This document shows positions 9,712 through 18,475 of a stretch of 64,000 nt of DNA, piece after piece. A program made the position numbers and the translations under genes. Source of the DNA: Bradyrhizobium sp. CB82 (GTDB lineage Bacteria > Pseudomonadota > Alphaproteobacteria > Rhizobiales > Xanthobacteraceae); assembly GCF_029714405.1 (NCBI RefSeq), contig NZ_CP121650.1, positions 620,001-684,000 of the forward strand, in the 5' to 3' direction. A model generated the notes under the pieces. That model was given only the letters and a program-made list of their open reading frames with translations, made no database searches and was not told where the DNA came from. Numbering within the stretch: the stretch's first letter is position 1; every line of letters starts with the position of its first letter.

Positions 9712-10593
9712 ATGAGCGACAAAAGACCAGAGAACTTTTCCAGCGTCTGGGCCGATCTGAGGGGCGTTTCCTTCAGGCAGCACTTCATCGACGCTGGCGG
9801 AATTCGGACCCGCTGCATCGAGTCCGGCGACCCTTCCAAACCGCTCGTCCTGGCGCTGCACGGCGTCGGCGGCCATGCCGAGGCATATTCGAGAAACTTC
9901 GGTCCGCACGCCGATCACTTCTGGTTCGTGGCGATCGACATGCTGGGCCACGGGTGGACCGACAAGCCGGCTATCGACTACCAGGTCAAGGACTACGCTG
10001 ACCATGTGCTCTCCGTCCTCAAGACGCTCGGCCGAGATAAGGCGATGGTCAGCGGTGAATCGTTGGGCGGCTGGGTCGCGACATATCTGGCCGTGCATCG
10101 TCCGGCTGCGGTCGAGAAGCTTGTCCTCAACACAGCCGGCGGCTGGACTGCGCATCCCCAGGTGATGGAGCGGCTGAAAAAGCTGTCCAACGAGGCCGCG
10201 TCCGATCCCTCCTGGGAGCGGATCAAGGCTCGCCTCGAATTCCTGATGTGCGACAAGAGCATGGTCTCGGACGATCTGATCGAGACCCGTCGCGCGATCT
10301 ACGCACAGCCGGGGTTCGCCGACACGATGAAGCGAATCATGTGCCTACAGGAGATGGAAATCCGCCGGCCCAACATGATCACCGCCGATCAATATCGCTC
10401 GATCAAGGCGCCGACCATGGTCGTGTGGACCTCGCACGATCCGACTGCGACGCCCGAGGAGGGAAAGCAGATCGCGGACATGATTCCGCGCTCGAAATTC
10501 GTCGTCATGAACCGCTGCGGCCACTGGCCCCAGTTCGAGGACGCCGAGCAGTTCAACCGGCTCCACATCGAATTCCTCCGGACCGGCAAATAA
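9712..10593 (+). CDS. mhpC: Meta-cleavage product hydrolase, MhpC-like alpha/beta hydrolase
   Basis: This 293-residue alpha/beta hydrolase has its nucleophile in SGESLGGW (Ser117), an acid in the VVWTSHDPTAT segment and a terminal histidine in NRCGHWPQFED. The family hydrolyses the C-C bond of 2-hydroxy-6-oxo-dienoate ring-fission products to 2-hydroxypenta-2,4-dienoate and a carboxylic acid. It lies 22 nt after the hydroxylase and 11 nt before mhpD, so the operon order follows the reaction order. Confidence 0.88.
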   Translation: MSDKRPENFSSVWADLRGVSFRQHFIDAGGIRTRCIESGDPSKPLVLALHGVGGHAEAYSRNFGPHADHFWFVAIDMLGHGWTDKPAIDYQVKDYADHVLSVLKTLGRDKAMVSGESLGGWVATYLAVHRPAAVEKLVLNTAGGWTAHPQVMERLKKLSNEAASDPSWERIKARLEFLMCDKSMVSDDLIETRRAIYAQPGFADTMKRIMCLQEMEIRRPNMITADQYRSIKAPTMVVWTSHDPTATPEEGKQIADMIPRSKFVVMNRCGHWPQFEDAEQFNRLHIEFLRTGK

Positions 10594-10604
10594 GGATCTT
10601 TCAG

Positions 10605-11387
10605 ATGAACCAGCAAGCCAAGCACAGCGAACTCGCCGCCCAGATCCGCGCCGCTTACGCCGGCACACCGATCGCGCCCATTCGGCCGCAGTTGGCGGAC
10701 CTCGACGTCGATGGGGCCTATGCCATCCAGCAGGAGAACACGGCGCATTGGGAGAAGGAAGGCCGGCGCGTGGTCGGAAGCAAGATCGGGCTGACATCGC
10801 GCGCGGTGCAGAAGCAGCTCGGCGTCGACAGGCCGGATTTCGGAGTTCTCTTCGCGGACATGATCGTGGGCGAGGACGAGCCTGTCGCTGCGGGGCGCGT
10901 GCTTCAGCCGAAGATCGAGGCGGAGGTGGCTTTCCTGCTTGATCGGGACGTCGATGTCGAGGTGCCCACGGTGGCCGACGTTCTCAGGGCGGTGGCCTAC
11001 GCGATGCCGGCCCTCGAGATCGTCGGCAGCCGCATCACCAATTGGGACATCGGCATCGTCGATACCGTCGCCGACAACGCTTCGTCGGGCCTCTTCGTTC
11101 TCGGGGGGCCCGTCCGCCGGCTGGATGGGTTGGATCTCCGTGCTCTCCAGATGCAGATGACGAGAAAGGACGAGGTCGTGTCGAAGGGGACCGGCGCGGC
11201 CTGTCTAGGCAATCCGCTCAACGCGATGGCCTGGCTCGCCAGCGAGCTTGCCCGTCGCAAGCGGCCGCTCCGCGCCGGCGACGTCGTGCTTTCCGGCGCG
11301 CTCGGCCCGATGGTGCCGGTGAACCCGGGCGATGCTTTCGAGGCCAATATCGCCGGGCTTGGCACCGTCTCGGCGCGCTTCGCCTGA
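10605..11387 (+). CDS. mhpD: 2-keto-4-pentenoate hydratase, MhpD-like
   Basis: The product has 260 residues from ATG 10605, preceded by AAGGATC. Family landmarks include VVGSKIGLTSRAVQ, PKIEAEVAFLL and the end pattern GDVVLSGALGPMVPVNPGD. The enzyme hydrates 2-hydroxypenta-2,4-dienoate to 4-hydroxy-2-oxovalerate with a divalent metal. In the classical pathway MhpE and MhpF would follow; here an FAH-family hydrolase and an SDR do. Confidence 0.9.
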   Translation: MNQQAKHSELAAQIRAAYAGTPIAPIRPQLADLDVDGAYAIQQENTAHWEKEGRRVVGSKIGLTSRAVQKQLGVDRPDFGVLFADMIVGEDEPVAAGRVLQPKIEAEVAFLLDRDVDVEVPTVADVLRAVAYAMPALEIVGSRITNWDIGIVDTVADNASSGLFVLGGPVRRLDGLDLRALQMQMTRKDEVVSKGTGAACLGNPLNAMAWLASELARRKRPLRAGDVVLSGALGPMVPVNPGDAFEANIAGLGTVSARFA

Positions 11388-11407
11388 GCACATCCGAAGG
11401 AACACCA

Positions 11408-12274
11408 ATGAAACTCGTCAGATTTGGCAATCCAGGCGCCGAAAAGCCGGGGCTCGTCGACGATCAGGGGTGCTTGCGCGATCTGTCGAATGTCATCGCC
11501 GACCTCACCCCCGCCAACCTGTCGCGTCCAGCGCTCCAAAAGATCGCCGCGATCGCTCCATCCACGCTGCCGCTCGTCGCTGGCGAGCCGCGTTTTGGCG
11601 TGCCGGTCGCAGGCGTCGGAAAGTTCATCGCGATCGGGCTCAACTACGCCGACCATGCCGCGGAGGCGAACCTTCCGCTGCCCTCCGAGCCCATCGTCTT
11701 CCAGAAGGCGATCACCTCGCTCTGCGGACCGAACGATGATGTCGTTCTGCCGAAGGGCTCGAAGAAGTCCGACTGGGAAGTGGAGCTTGGAATCGTGATC
11801 GGCACGCGAGCTTCCTACGTCGAGCGCGCCAACGCGCTCGCCTACGTCGCCGGCTACTGCATTGTGAACGACGTGAGCGAGCGCGAGTACCAGATGGAAC
11901 GCGGCGGCTCGTGGGACAAGGGCAAGGGCTGCGATACCTTCGGTCCTGTCGGACCGTGGCTGGTGACCACGGACGAGGTCATCGACCCCCAGGCGCTCGA
12001 CGTCTGGCTCGACGTCAACGGCCAACGCATGCAGGCGGGCAGCACCCGGACCATGATCTTCGACTGCGCCGAGATCGTCAGCTACGTCAGTCGCTTCATG
12101 ACGCTGATGCCAGGCGACATCATTGCGACCGGCACGCCGCCGGGCGTGGGCATGGGCAAGAAGCCCGCTGCGGTCTACCTGAAGCCGCGCGACGTCATGA
12201 CGCTCGGCATCCAGGGCCTTGGGACGCAGCGTCAGCGGGTCTGCCAATGGTCGGCGACTCTGGAGCCGCGGTGA
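11408..12274 (+). CDS. Fumarylacetoacetate hydrolase-family protein (2,4-diketo acid hydrolase type)
   Basis: The product has 288 residues with the FAH fold. Predicted metal ligands are Glu124 and Glu126 (DWEVELG) and Asp155 (NDVSERE), and IATGTPPGVG is the conserved loop. The overall type resembles hydrolases of 2,4-diketo-3-deoxy sugar acids and acylpyruvates. The gene follows mhpD by 20 nt and its stop overlaps the SDR start, so the two are translationally coupled. I infer cleavage of a 2,4-dioxo acid, such as acetylpyruvate, to pyruvate plus a carboxylate. An isomerase or decarboxylase role is also possible in this family. Confidence 0.85.
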   Translation: MKLVRFGNPGAEKPGLVDDQGCLRDLSNVIADLTPANLSRPALQKIAAIAPSTLPLVAGEPRFGVPVAGVGKFIAIGLNYADHAAEANLPLPSEPIVFQKAITSLCGPNDDVVLPKGSKKSDWEVELGIVIGTRASYVERANALAYVAGYCIVNDVSEREYQMERGGSWDKGKGCDTFGPVGPWLVTTDEVIDPQALDVWLDVNGQRMQAGSTRTMIFDCAEIVSYVSRFMTLMPGDIIATGTPPGVGMGKKPAAVYLKPRDVMTLGIQGLGTQRQRVCQWSATLEPR

Positions 12275-13023
12275 TGATCTTCAAGGATAGATTCGAGGGG
12301 CGCGTCGCCGTGGTGACTGGCGCTGCGTCCGGCATTGGCCGCGATGTGGCGCGACGCCTGTCGGCCGAAGGTGCCCACGTCTCGATGTGGGACCTGAACG
12401 CCGCCGCCCTCGCTGCTGCAGCAGCGGATGCCGGCGCCGCAGACACACAAGTAGTCGATGTCGCGGTGGAAGGCGCTGTTGTTTTTGCCATGCAGCGAAC
12501 CATCGATGTGCTGGGCGGCCAGCTCGACATTCTGGTCGCCAGTGCCGGCATTACGGGGCCGAACGGAGCCGTAAAGGACTATTCGGGCGGCGATTGGCGC
12601 AAGGTCTTCGATGTCAACGTCAACGGGTCCTTCTACTGCAATCGCGCGGCGGTGCGTGCGATGGAAAAGGGAGGCTATGGCCGCATCGTCAACGTCGCTT
12701 CCGTGGCAGGAAAGGAAGGCAATCCAAACGCGTCGGCCTACAGCGCATCCAAGGCGGCCGTAATCGCGCTCACCAAATCGCTGGGCAAGGAAATGGCCGC
12801 AACCGGCATCCGAGTCAACTGCATCACGCCGGCCGCGATCAGAACGCCACTGTTCGACCAGATGACGCCCCAGCACATCGAGTTCATGCTGTCGAAGATT
12901 CCGCTCGGACGGTTCGGAACGATCGAGGAGGCGACTTCGCTGGTCTGCTGGCTCGCCAGTGAGGAGTGCTCGTTCAGCACAGGAGCTGTTTTCGACCTCT
13001 CGGGGGGACGGGCGACCTATTAA
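12274..13023 (+). CDS. SDR-family NAD(P)-dependent oxidoreductase
   Basis: This 249-residue classical short-chain dehydrogenase has cofactor motif TGAASGIG (15-22), Ser143, Tyr156 and Lys160 (YSASK). Its ATG overlaps the preceding stop in a TGATG junction. Annotation by similarity would be 3-oxoacyl-ACP reductase, but in this operon it probably oxidises a pathway hydroxy-acid. 4-Hydroxy-2-oxovalerate, the MhpD product, is the obvious candidate, giving the diketo acid for the FAH protein. It is the last intact gene of the operon. Confidence 0.85.
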   Translation: MIFKDRFEGRVAVVTGAASGIGRDVARRLSAEGAHVSMWDLNAAALAAAAADAGAADTQVVDVAVEGAVVFAMQRTIDVLGGQLDILVASAGITGPNGAVKDYSGGDWRKVFDVNVNGSFYCNRAAVRAMEKGGYGRIVNVASVAGKEGNPNASAYSASKAAVIALTKSLGKEMAATGIRVNCITPAAIRTPLFDQMTPQHIEFMLSKIPLGRFGTIEEATSLVCWLASEECSFSTGAVFDLSGGRATY

Positions 13024-13038
13024 CCGGATGCGGCGGCG

Positions 13039-13055
13039 TGTTCGCCTCGCGAACA
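13039..13055. promoter_or_regulatory. 17-bp palindrome, probable IclR operator (copy 2)
   Basis: TGTTCGC-CTC-GCGAACA is identical in both arms to copy 1 at 5511. It ends 83 nt before the ATG of a 9-codon relic ORF at 13139. The spacing matches the binding-protein promoters at 5612 and 41667, so this looks like a surviving promoter of a lost gene. Confidence 0.6.
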
Positions 13056-13138
13056 GTTTGCATTTATTCATTGTGGCCTGGAGTGGATCATTCGACAGTC
13101 GGAGGAGAAAAGGCGCTGCAGAGCTTACGGAGGAAACG

Positions 13139-13168
13139 ATGACCGTCAGCACAACCGTGCAAGGTTGA
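13139..13168 (+). pseudogene. Relic gene start (MTVSTTVQG) behind an intact ribosome site
   Basis: An excellent ribosome-binding site (CGGAGGAAACG) precedes an ATG, but the frame closes after nine codons. With the operator upstream, this looks like the 5' end of a gene whose body was deleted. A genuine leader peptide is possible but nothing downstream suggests attenuation. The rest of 13024-13311 has no further recognisable feature. Confidence 0.4.
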
Positions 13169-13311
13169 GGAGCGAAGGTCGTCCGCATAGCCGATGGCAC
13201 GCCTGAGCTTCACAACATAAAGCTGCGATCCAAGAGCCTGCCTAGCGGTTGCAGCGGCGGAGCTGCTTCGCATGCTCCTCACTCTCACAGACCATCAGGG
13301 AAGGATGTTCC

Positions 13312-14017
13312 ATGGCCATCATGAAAGCGGCTCGGCTGCATCAGGTCGGCACCACCTTTTCGATCGATGAGATCTCGGTTCCGGCGGCGCTGGCTTCGTC
13401 GCTGGTGAAGCTGCCCTCGTCGCTGTCTTATGAGGCTGCGGCCCGGCTTGATTATCTGAGAACGGCGTACTCGGCGCTGTGCAAGGCAGGTGCTCGCGCA
13501 GGCACGAGCGTCATCGTCAGCGGCGCGACCGGCATGCTCGGCCTCGGCGCAGTGGTCCTCGCACTGGGGATGGGCGTCACTAAGATCTTCGGCGCAGCGC
13601 GGGACAAGAGATTGCTGGAACGCCTACGGGCGATCGCTCCCTCACGGATACATGTGCTGTCGGCTGACGACCGCCGCTGGATGAGTGGGTGCGCGAGCAT
13701 ACTGATGGTTTGGGAGCCGACATCTTTATTGACGCCGTGGGCCAGGCGCCCCCAGTTCTACATCGCTCGCCGGTATCAACGCGCTGAGGGGCGGCGGACG
13801 GATGGTGGACATCGCCGGCCAGGCTCATCAGCGCATCGGATCCCCATGGTTCGACGTTTCGGAGGCGCAGGACATGGTCGAGATGGCAGCGGCGGGGACC
13901 CTGGAACTGTCTGTTTTCGAACACGAACGATATCCGCTGCGGGACATCACCAAGGCGCTCGAGGCGGTCGATCGCAGGGCCGGCGGTTTCGCCAACGTCG
14001 GGATCGTTCACGAATAG
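13312..14017 (+). pseudogene. Broken zinc-type alcohol dehydrogenase / quinone oxidoreductase
   Basis: ATG 13312 begins MKAARLHQVG-type sequence like an MDR alcohol dehydrogenase. After about 20 residues it jumps directly to LVKLPSSLSYEAAARLDYLRTAYSAL, so most of the GroES-like domain, with the catalytic zinc ligands, is missing. The nucleotide-binding part follows (VSGATGMLGLGAVVLALGMG). Near 13690 the frame is lost, and the true C-terminus (MVDIAGQAHQRIG...RAGGFANVGIVHE) continues in another frame from about 13802 to 14017. Internal deletion plus frameshift make it non-functional. Confidence 0.8.
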
Positions 14018-14031
14018 GCTGGAGAATATAG

Positions 14032-14558
14032 ATGACGCGCCTGATCGTTACCTCCAATCGAAATGGAAACTCCACCATCGCAGTCGACGGGGCGATACCC
14101 GTCAAGCCGTTTGCGTATGTGCCCGGCTTCGATCCCGCCCTTCTCTGGGGGACCAAGGCGACGCCGACAGTTCCCTAGGACGGGCGGAATATGGCCGAGG
14201 GCCGCAAGAGCGTACTTCCCGATGTGGGGGAGACGCGATTGATGAAGGTGATTTTTCCACCCGATGCGGTGATGATGTCGCTTACGTCTGATCCGTCTGC
14301 AGAATACATGTCCCGCCTGCCGGGGCTTGCGAAGCGCTTCGAGCCCGAAAATCCGGGCATGCACACGACGGACACCGTGGATTATGGCATCCTAGTGGAA
14401 GGCGAAATATCGCTTGAACTCGATGATGGACAGGTGGTCGCGCTCAAGCCGGGCGACGTCGTCGTGCAGAATGGCACGCGTCACGCCTGGCGCAACCCGG
14501 GGCCAAGCCGGCGACGCTGATCTTCGTCTTGATCGGAGCGAAGCGCTTGGCTGCCTGA
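14032..14558 (+). pseudogene. Broken cupin-domain protein (in-frame stop and 1-nt deletion)
   Basis: From ATG 14032 the frame reads MTRLIVTSNRNG... to ATPTVP, then meets TAG at 14176-14178. The same frame continues with a cupin domain (DTVDYGILVEGEISLELDDG, KPGDVVVQNGTRHAW). After the CCCGGGG run near 14500 the frame is shifted; restoring one base gives AKPATLIFVLIGAKRLAA and a stop at 14556-14558. TAG is one change from CAG. Reinitiation inside the gene could still make a partial cupin ending at 14520. Confidence 0.8.
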
Positions 14559-14627
14559 GTGCCGGCCAGCGAGTGTGCCTTCCAGGACAAGCGATATTCC
14601 AAGAGCGAAGCAAGAAAGGGAGCGACG

Positions 14628-15053
14628 ATGAACCGCAGTGGGTTCTTCTCGAAGATCGTGACAGGAGAACTGCCCGAACCGCCGATCACGAAGCTGCTCG
14701 GTTGGCGTTTTGTCGATTTCGATGAAGCCAGGCAAGTGATGAAAGTCGAGATGCAGGCTCGCCCGGAATTCCTCAATCCCGCTGGTGTCATCCACGGCGG
14801 CATATTGGCGGCAATGCTGGACGAGACGCTCGCACCGACGCTCGCCGCGACCCTGGGGGCAGGCGAGTTCGCGCCGACGCTCGAACTCAAAGTCAACTTC
14901 ATTGCGCCCGCGAAGGTCGGTCGCATTCTTGGCACCGGCCGGATCGTGAGCCGCGGTCGGTCGATCTGCTTCTTGGAAGGGCAGCTTCACGACGACGCAG
15001 CAAATCTGCTCGCAACAGCCACCGGGACCTCAAAGATCGGGCGAAGCAGATAG
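14628..15053 (+). CDS. PaaI-family hotdog thioesterase
   Basis: This 141-residue single hotdog domain has the PaaI pattern GVIHGGILAAMLDE (His56-Gly-Gly, Asp65). It starts at ATG 14628 after AAAGGGAGCG. PaaI-type enzymes hydrolyse aryl- or acyl-CoA thioesters and rescue trapped CoA. It stands alone between the broken cupin gene and the convergent acyl-CoA dehydrogenase; no partner can be assigned. The 15054-15321 gap shows no gene. Confidence 0.82.
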   Translation: MNRSGFFSKIVTGELPEPPITKLLGWRFVDFDEARQVMKVEMQARPEFLNPAGVIHGGILAAMLDETLAPTLAATLGAGEFAPTLELKVNFIAPAKVGRILGTGRIVSRGRSICFLEGQLHDDAANLLATATGTSKIGRSR

Positions 15054-15321
15054 GTTTCATCGGCAGCCGCTGCGCCAACCGATCCCGTCCGGTGGGCAAT
15101 TCAGTGTTTCCAAGTCGCAGGGCGACTATTCGCGGGAAGGCGGCGCCGCTACAGCTTGCGCAAAGAAAGGAAAACCCCCGACGTCTGGGATCCGTCGGGG
15201 TCGAGTGGAGAGGACTTCATTACAGCAGTCCTCTTCGTGCGGCCGGGAGGGCCGATGGTCGATCGTGGAGGTGCCACAAGTGCGCGGCGCCTTTGCGAGA
15301 GGCCAGACGCAACCGAAGCAT

Positions 15322-17061
15322 TTACCCAGGTATCTCGTCCAAAATGGGCGTGGCGTCACGCGTCATGCTTCTCGCGGCGGCCTCCGAAGCCGGAAGCATA
15401 TGTGAGACCAGAAACAAGAGAGAACGTCCAAGACGTTTGGACATGTCGGCATCCCTCACTTTGTCCCGGCTGAATTCGGAGAAGGCCCGCAAGGTTAGCC
15501 AACCCGCGACCACTTCACCGAAGAACAACAAGTAAGGAACAGACCAAGCCTGCAAAGAAGGTAGATCTTGCGGTGAACGAGATATAGCGTAATCGGTAAG
15601 TTCAATAAGGGTGGCAAGCGCCTTTCTAAGTTCGTTTGCTGCTTCGAATTGAACGGTGTCGTCGTTCTGTAGTTCGTCCAACGAAAGCTGCATCTCCCGG
15701 ATTAGCGGAAGCGCGACCGCCCCCTTGTCTCTAATGATCTTGCGCGTCAGAAAATCATTTGCCTGGATTCCAGTGGTCCCTTCGTAGATCATGTGAATCC
15801 GAGCATCCCTGAAATATTGAGACGCTTCGCACTCGACAATATAGCCCATCCCACCGAAGATCTGAACGCCATCTGAACTGACCGCAAATCCAGACTCGGT
15901 ACACCATGTTTTGACGATCGGCGTGAGGAGCTCGAGCCGGGATTGTGCCGCAATCGAGCCAGCATTTTCTTGGTCGCCGGCAATGTCCATCAGAGAGGCA
16001 GCGTAGTAAGCAAGGTTGCGTGCGGCCTCGGTTCGCGATCGCATTGACAGTAGCATGCGCTGAACGTCGGGATGATGAGCTATAGGCACGGGCTTTCGCG
16101 AGGGATCCTTCCCTTGTACCCGTTCCAAGGCATATAGGCCAGCAGCCTGTCGCGCGCGTTCCGCGGACGCCACGCCGAAAACGCCGACGTTTATTCTGGC
16201 GCGATTCATCAACACAAACATCTGCTGCAGTCCCTGCCCGACGGTGCCGAGCAACTCCGCATATGCTCCAACCTTCTCACCCAGCACGAGGCTCGCCGTC
16301 GGACTGCCGTGCAAGCCCATTTTGTTCTCGATCCCCGTGCACTGGATGTCGTTCAATTCTCCTGGCGTTCCATCGGGATTCAGAAGTGTCTTGGTCGTGA
16401 TGAAAAGGGAGATCGGATTTCCGGGGGCATCAGTCTTTGCCAGAATGAGATGAACGATGTTGTCACTCAGGTCCTGATCTCCGAATGTGATGAACTGCTT
16501 CCGGCCGAAAATGCGGTAGCCGTCTCCGTCGGATACGGCGCGGGTCCGTATCAAGCTCATATCGCTGCCTGCCTGCGGCTCCGTCATCATCATCGTGACC
16601 GTCCAACGTCCGTTGACGATGTGCGGCAAGTATCTTTCTTTCTGATCGGGAGTGCCGAACCGGCTGACGAGTTCGGCTCCTCCGGCGGCGGCCTGCAACC
16701 CCATCGTCAATGACATGTTAGCGGCGTTGAAAATCTCGGCTACCGCCACTGCAACGCTGGTTGGAACACCGGGCCCACCCATCTCCTTGCGAAACTGCAA
16801 TGTCGACCAGCCGGCATCCACGTATTTCCGGTACGCTTCACGAAAACCGGGAGGCGTCCTCACGCTTCCACTGTCGAAAACGCAACCCTCACGATCGCCT
16901 ACCGCGTCGAGCGGAGCCAGCACACCCTTTGCGAATCTGGCAGCCTGCATCAAGATGTCGTGGATCGGTTCGGCCGAATCACCGGTCTTCAGGTCAGATA
17001 CGCCGCCGACGTATTTGAGCGCGTATGCAATGTTTGCGAGCGCGGGCTCGAATTGGCTCAT
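15322..17061 (-). CDS. Acyl-CoA dehydrogenase (DmdC-like, long form)
   Basis: The product has 579 residues, longer than the usual 380-residue enzymes, with the extra C-terminal segment seen in 3-methylmercaptopropionyl-CoA dehydrogenase DmdC and relatives. It has the flavin-site stretch MMTEPQAGSDMS, the typical GGMGYIVECEASQYFRDARI and a YEGTTGIQA motif carrying the catalytic glutamate. It should oxidise an acyl-CoA to the enoyl-CoA with FAD. It lies 43 nt after the CoA-transferase on the same strand, which suggests activation followed by oxidation. Confidence 0.88.
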   Translation of the reverse strand: MSQFEPALANIAYALKYVGGVSDLKTGDSAEPIHDILMQAARFAKGVLAPLDAVGDREGCVFDSGSVRTPPGFREAYRKYVDAGWSTLQFRKEMGGPGVPTSVAVAVAEIFNAANMSLTMGLQAAAGGAELVSRFGTPDQKERYLPHIVNGRWTVTMMMTEPQAGSDMSLIRTRAVSDGDGYRIFGRKQFITFGDQDLSDNIVHLILAKTDAPGNPISLFITTKTLLNPDGTPGELNDIQCTGIENKMGLHGSPTASLVLGEKVGAYAELLGTVGQGLQQMFVLMNRARINVGVFGVASAERARQAAGLYALERVQGKDPSRKPVPIAHHPDVQRMLLSMRSRTEAARNLAYYAASLMDIAGDQENAGSIAAQSRLELLTPIVKTWCTESGFAVSSDGVQIFGGMGYIVECEASQYFRDARIHMIYEGTTGIQANDFLTRKIIRDKGAVALPLIREMQLSLDELQNDDTVQFEAANELRKALATLIELTDYAISRSPQDLPSLQAWSVPYLLFFGEVVAGWLTLRAFSEFSRDKVRDADMSKRLGRSLLFLVSHMLPASEAAARSMTRDATPILDEIPG

Positions 17062-17104
17062 GTTCTAGGCTCTTGGTTTGATGGGAAGTTCGAACGCTTC
17101 TTGA

Positions 17105-18307
17105 TCAGGCTTGCTGGAGCACTCCGGCTTCGAGCATTTGCCGGATTTCTTCTTCGCCGAATCCAGCATCCTGCGCCACCGCTACGGTGTGTTCGCCGAG
17201 CAATGGGCAAGGCCCTTTCGCGATGTCCGGCACGCTGGACAAATGGACCGGATTCGCGGTCGTTCGTATCGTTCCGTAGGTGGGATCGGGCAATTCGATG
17301 ATCATGCCGTTCTCGACAGTCTGCGGATGCGCGAGAGCCTCGTCGATACTCAGGACCGGGGCGCAGAGAACGTCCTTCCTCTCAAGCCGTTCGATGCATT
17401 CGCCCGTCGTGAAGCGAGCAAATCCGACGCCCAGTATTGTCTCGAGCTGTTCGATGTTCTTCATCTGAACCTCACGCGTGCTGAAAGCGGGGTTCTGCGT
17501 GATATCGTCGAGTTCGAGCGCGGAGCATATGTCAGCAATGGGGTTCGGACGAAATACTGCAACGACGGTTATCGCGCCGTCCTTGGTGCGGAAAATTCGC
17601 ATCGGGTATAACTTCAGCCAGTTAATTTCCTTCTGGCGTAGCATCCATTGCGTCGCTTCCTGCAATTGCATCGCCAGCAAAGTGTCGAGCAAGGAAACAT
17701 GGAGGCTCTGCCCGCGACCGGTTCTTTCGCGATGGAAGAGAGCCAGTAAGAGACCCTGTGCAAGCAGCATTCCAGCCGTGAAGTCCGCAATGGCAGTCGG
17801 ATGCAATTGCGGCCGGCCTTCGCGGTCCGGATTGCGCATAGCCAAACCCGATAGGGATTGGGCGAGCAAGTCTTGACCGGGTTTGCCGGCGAGAGGACCT
17901 GTTAAACCGAACCCCGAACCGGCGGCGAAAATAAGTCTCGGGTTGAGCGAGGATAGAACTTCGTATCCTAAATCGAGACGTTCGAGAACTCCGGGGCGAA
18001 AATTGTGAACCAGAACGTCGGCCTTCTGTGCCAGGCGCCTCAGAAGCTCCGCGCCCGCTGGTTTGGTGATATCGACCGCGACACTTCGCTTGTTTCTATT
18101 CAACGCAAGGAAGTTTGTACTTTGTCCGCCGGGCTCGACAAAGGGGTCGAGTGATCTGCTTATGTCGCCATGTCCGGGGCGTTCGATCTTGATTATCTCT
18201 GCGCCAAAATCCCCCAAGACCTGGGTTGCCGACGGGCCGAACTGCACTTGCGTCAAATCTACAATCTTGATCCCTGCAAGCGGCAGCTCACTGCTTATCT
18301 TCGACAC
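17105..18307 (-). CDS. Family III CoA-transferase (CaiB/BaiF)
   Basis: This 400-residue protein begins with the family pattern GIKIVDLTQVQFGPSATQVLGDFGAEIIKIE. The catalytic aspartate is probably Asp175 (AIADFTAGMLLAQG), followed by RTGRGQSLHVSLLDT. The start is GTG 18307 after a strong GGAGGAAAC. It would move CoA between carboxylic acids and activate a substrate for the acyl-CoA dehydrogenase next in the operon. It is divergent from the MFS transporter. Confidence 0.88.
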   Translation of the reverse strand: MSKISSELPLAGIKIVDLTQVQFGPSATQVLGDFGAEIIKIERPGHGDISRSLDPFVEPGGQSTNFLALNRNKRSVAVDITKPAGAELLRRLAQKADVLVHNFRPGVLERLDLGYEVLSSLNPRLIFAAGSGFGLTGPLAGKPGQDLLAQSLSGLAMRNPDREGRPQLHPTAIADFTAGMLLAQGLLLALFHRERTGRGQSLHVSLLDTLLAMQLQEATQWMLRQKEINWLKLYPMRIFRTKDGAITVVAVFRPNPIADICSALELDDITQNPAFSTREVQMKNIEQLETILGVGFARFTTGECIERLERKDVLCAPVLSIDEALAHPQTVENGMIIELPDPTYGTIRTTANPVHLSSVPDIAKGPCPLLGEHTVAVAQDAGFGEEEIRQMLEAGVLQQA

Positions 18308-18350
18308 AAGTTTCCTCCGACGTTTTCTTTCGAGCGCATAGTCGGCTCAG

Positions 18351-18362
18351 TTGCGCAATATA
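18351..18362. promoter_or_regulatory. 12-mer TTGCGCAATATA shared with the salicylyl-CoA operon promoter
   Basis: TTGCGCAATATA occurs in the divergent region between the CoA-transferase and MFS genes and again, identical, at 30553-30564. A related AATGCGCAATTT lies nearby at about 18396-18407. The core TTGCGCAA is palindromic. A shared regulator is inferred; the IclR protein at 21840 is one candidate. Confidence 0.4.
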
Positions 18363-18475
18363 GACGCGCGTTGGCCTATTGACAATTCTTTTCACAATGC
18401 GCAATTTGCCCCGGACAACGGCAGTGGGCCGCGTAAATGAAAAACAACAATTCGCGACGATAGAGGGGGGACTGC

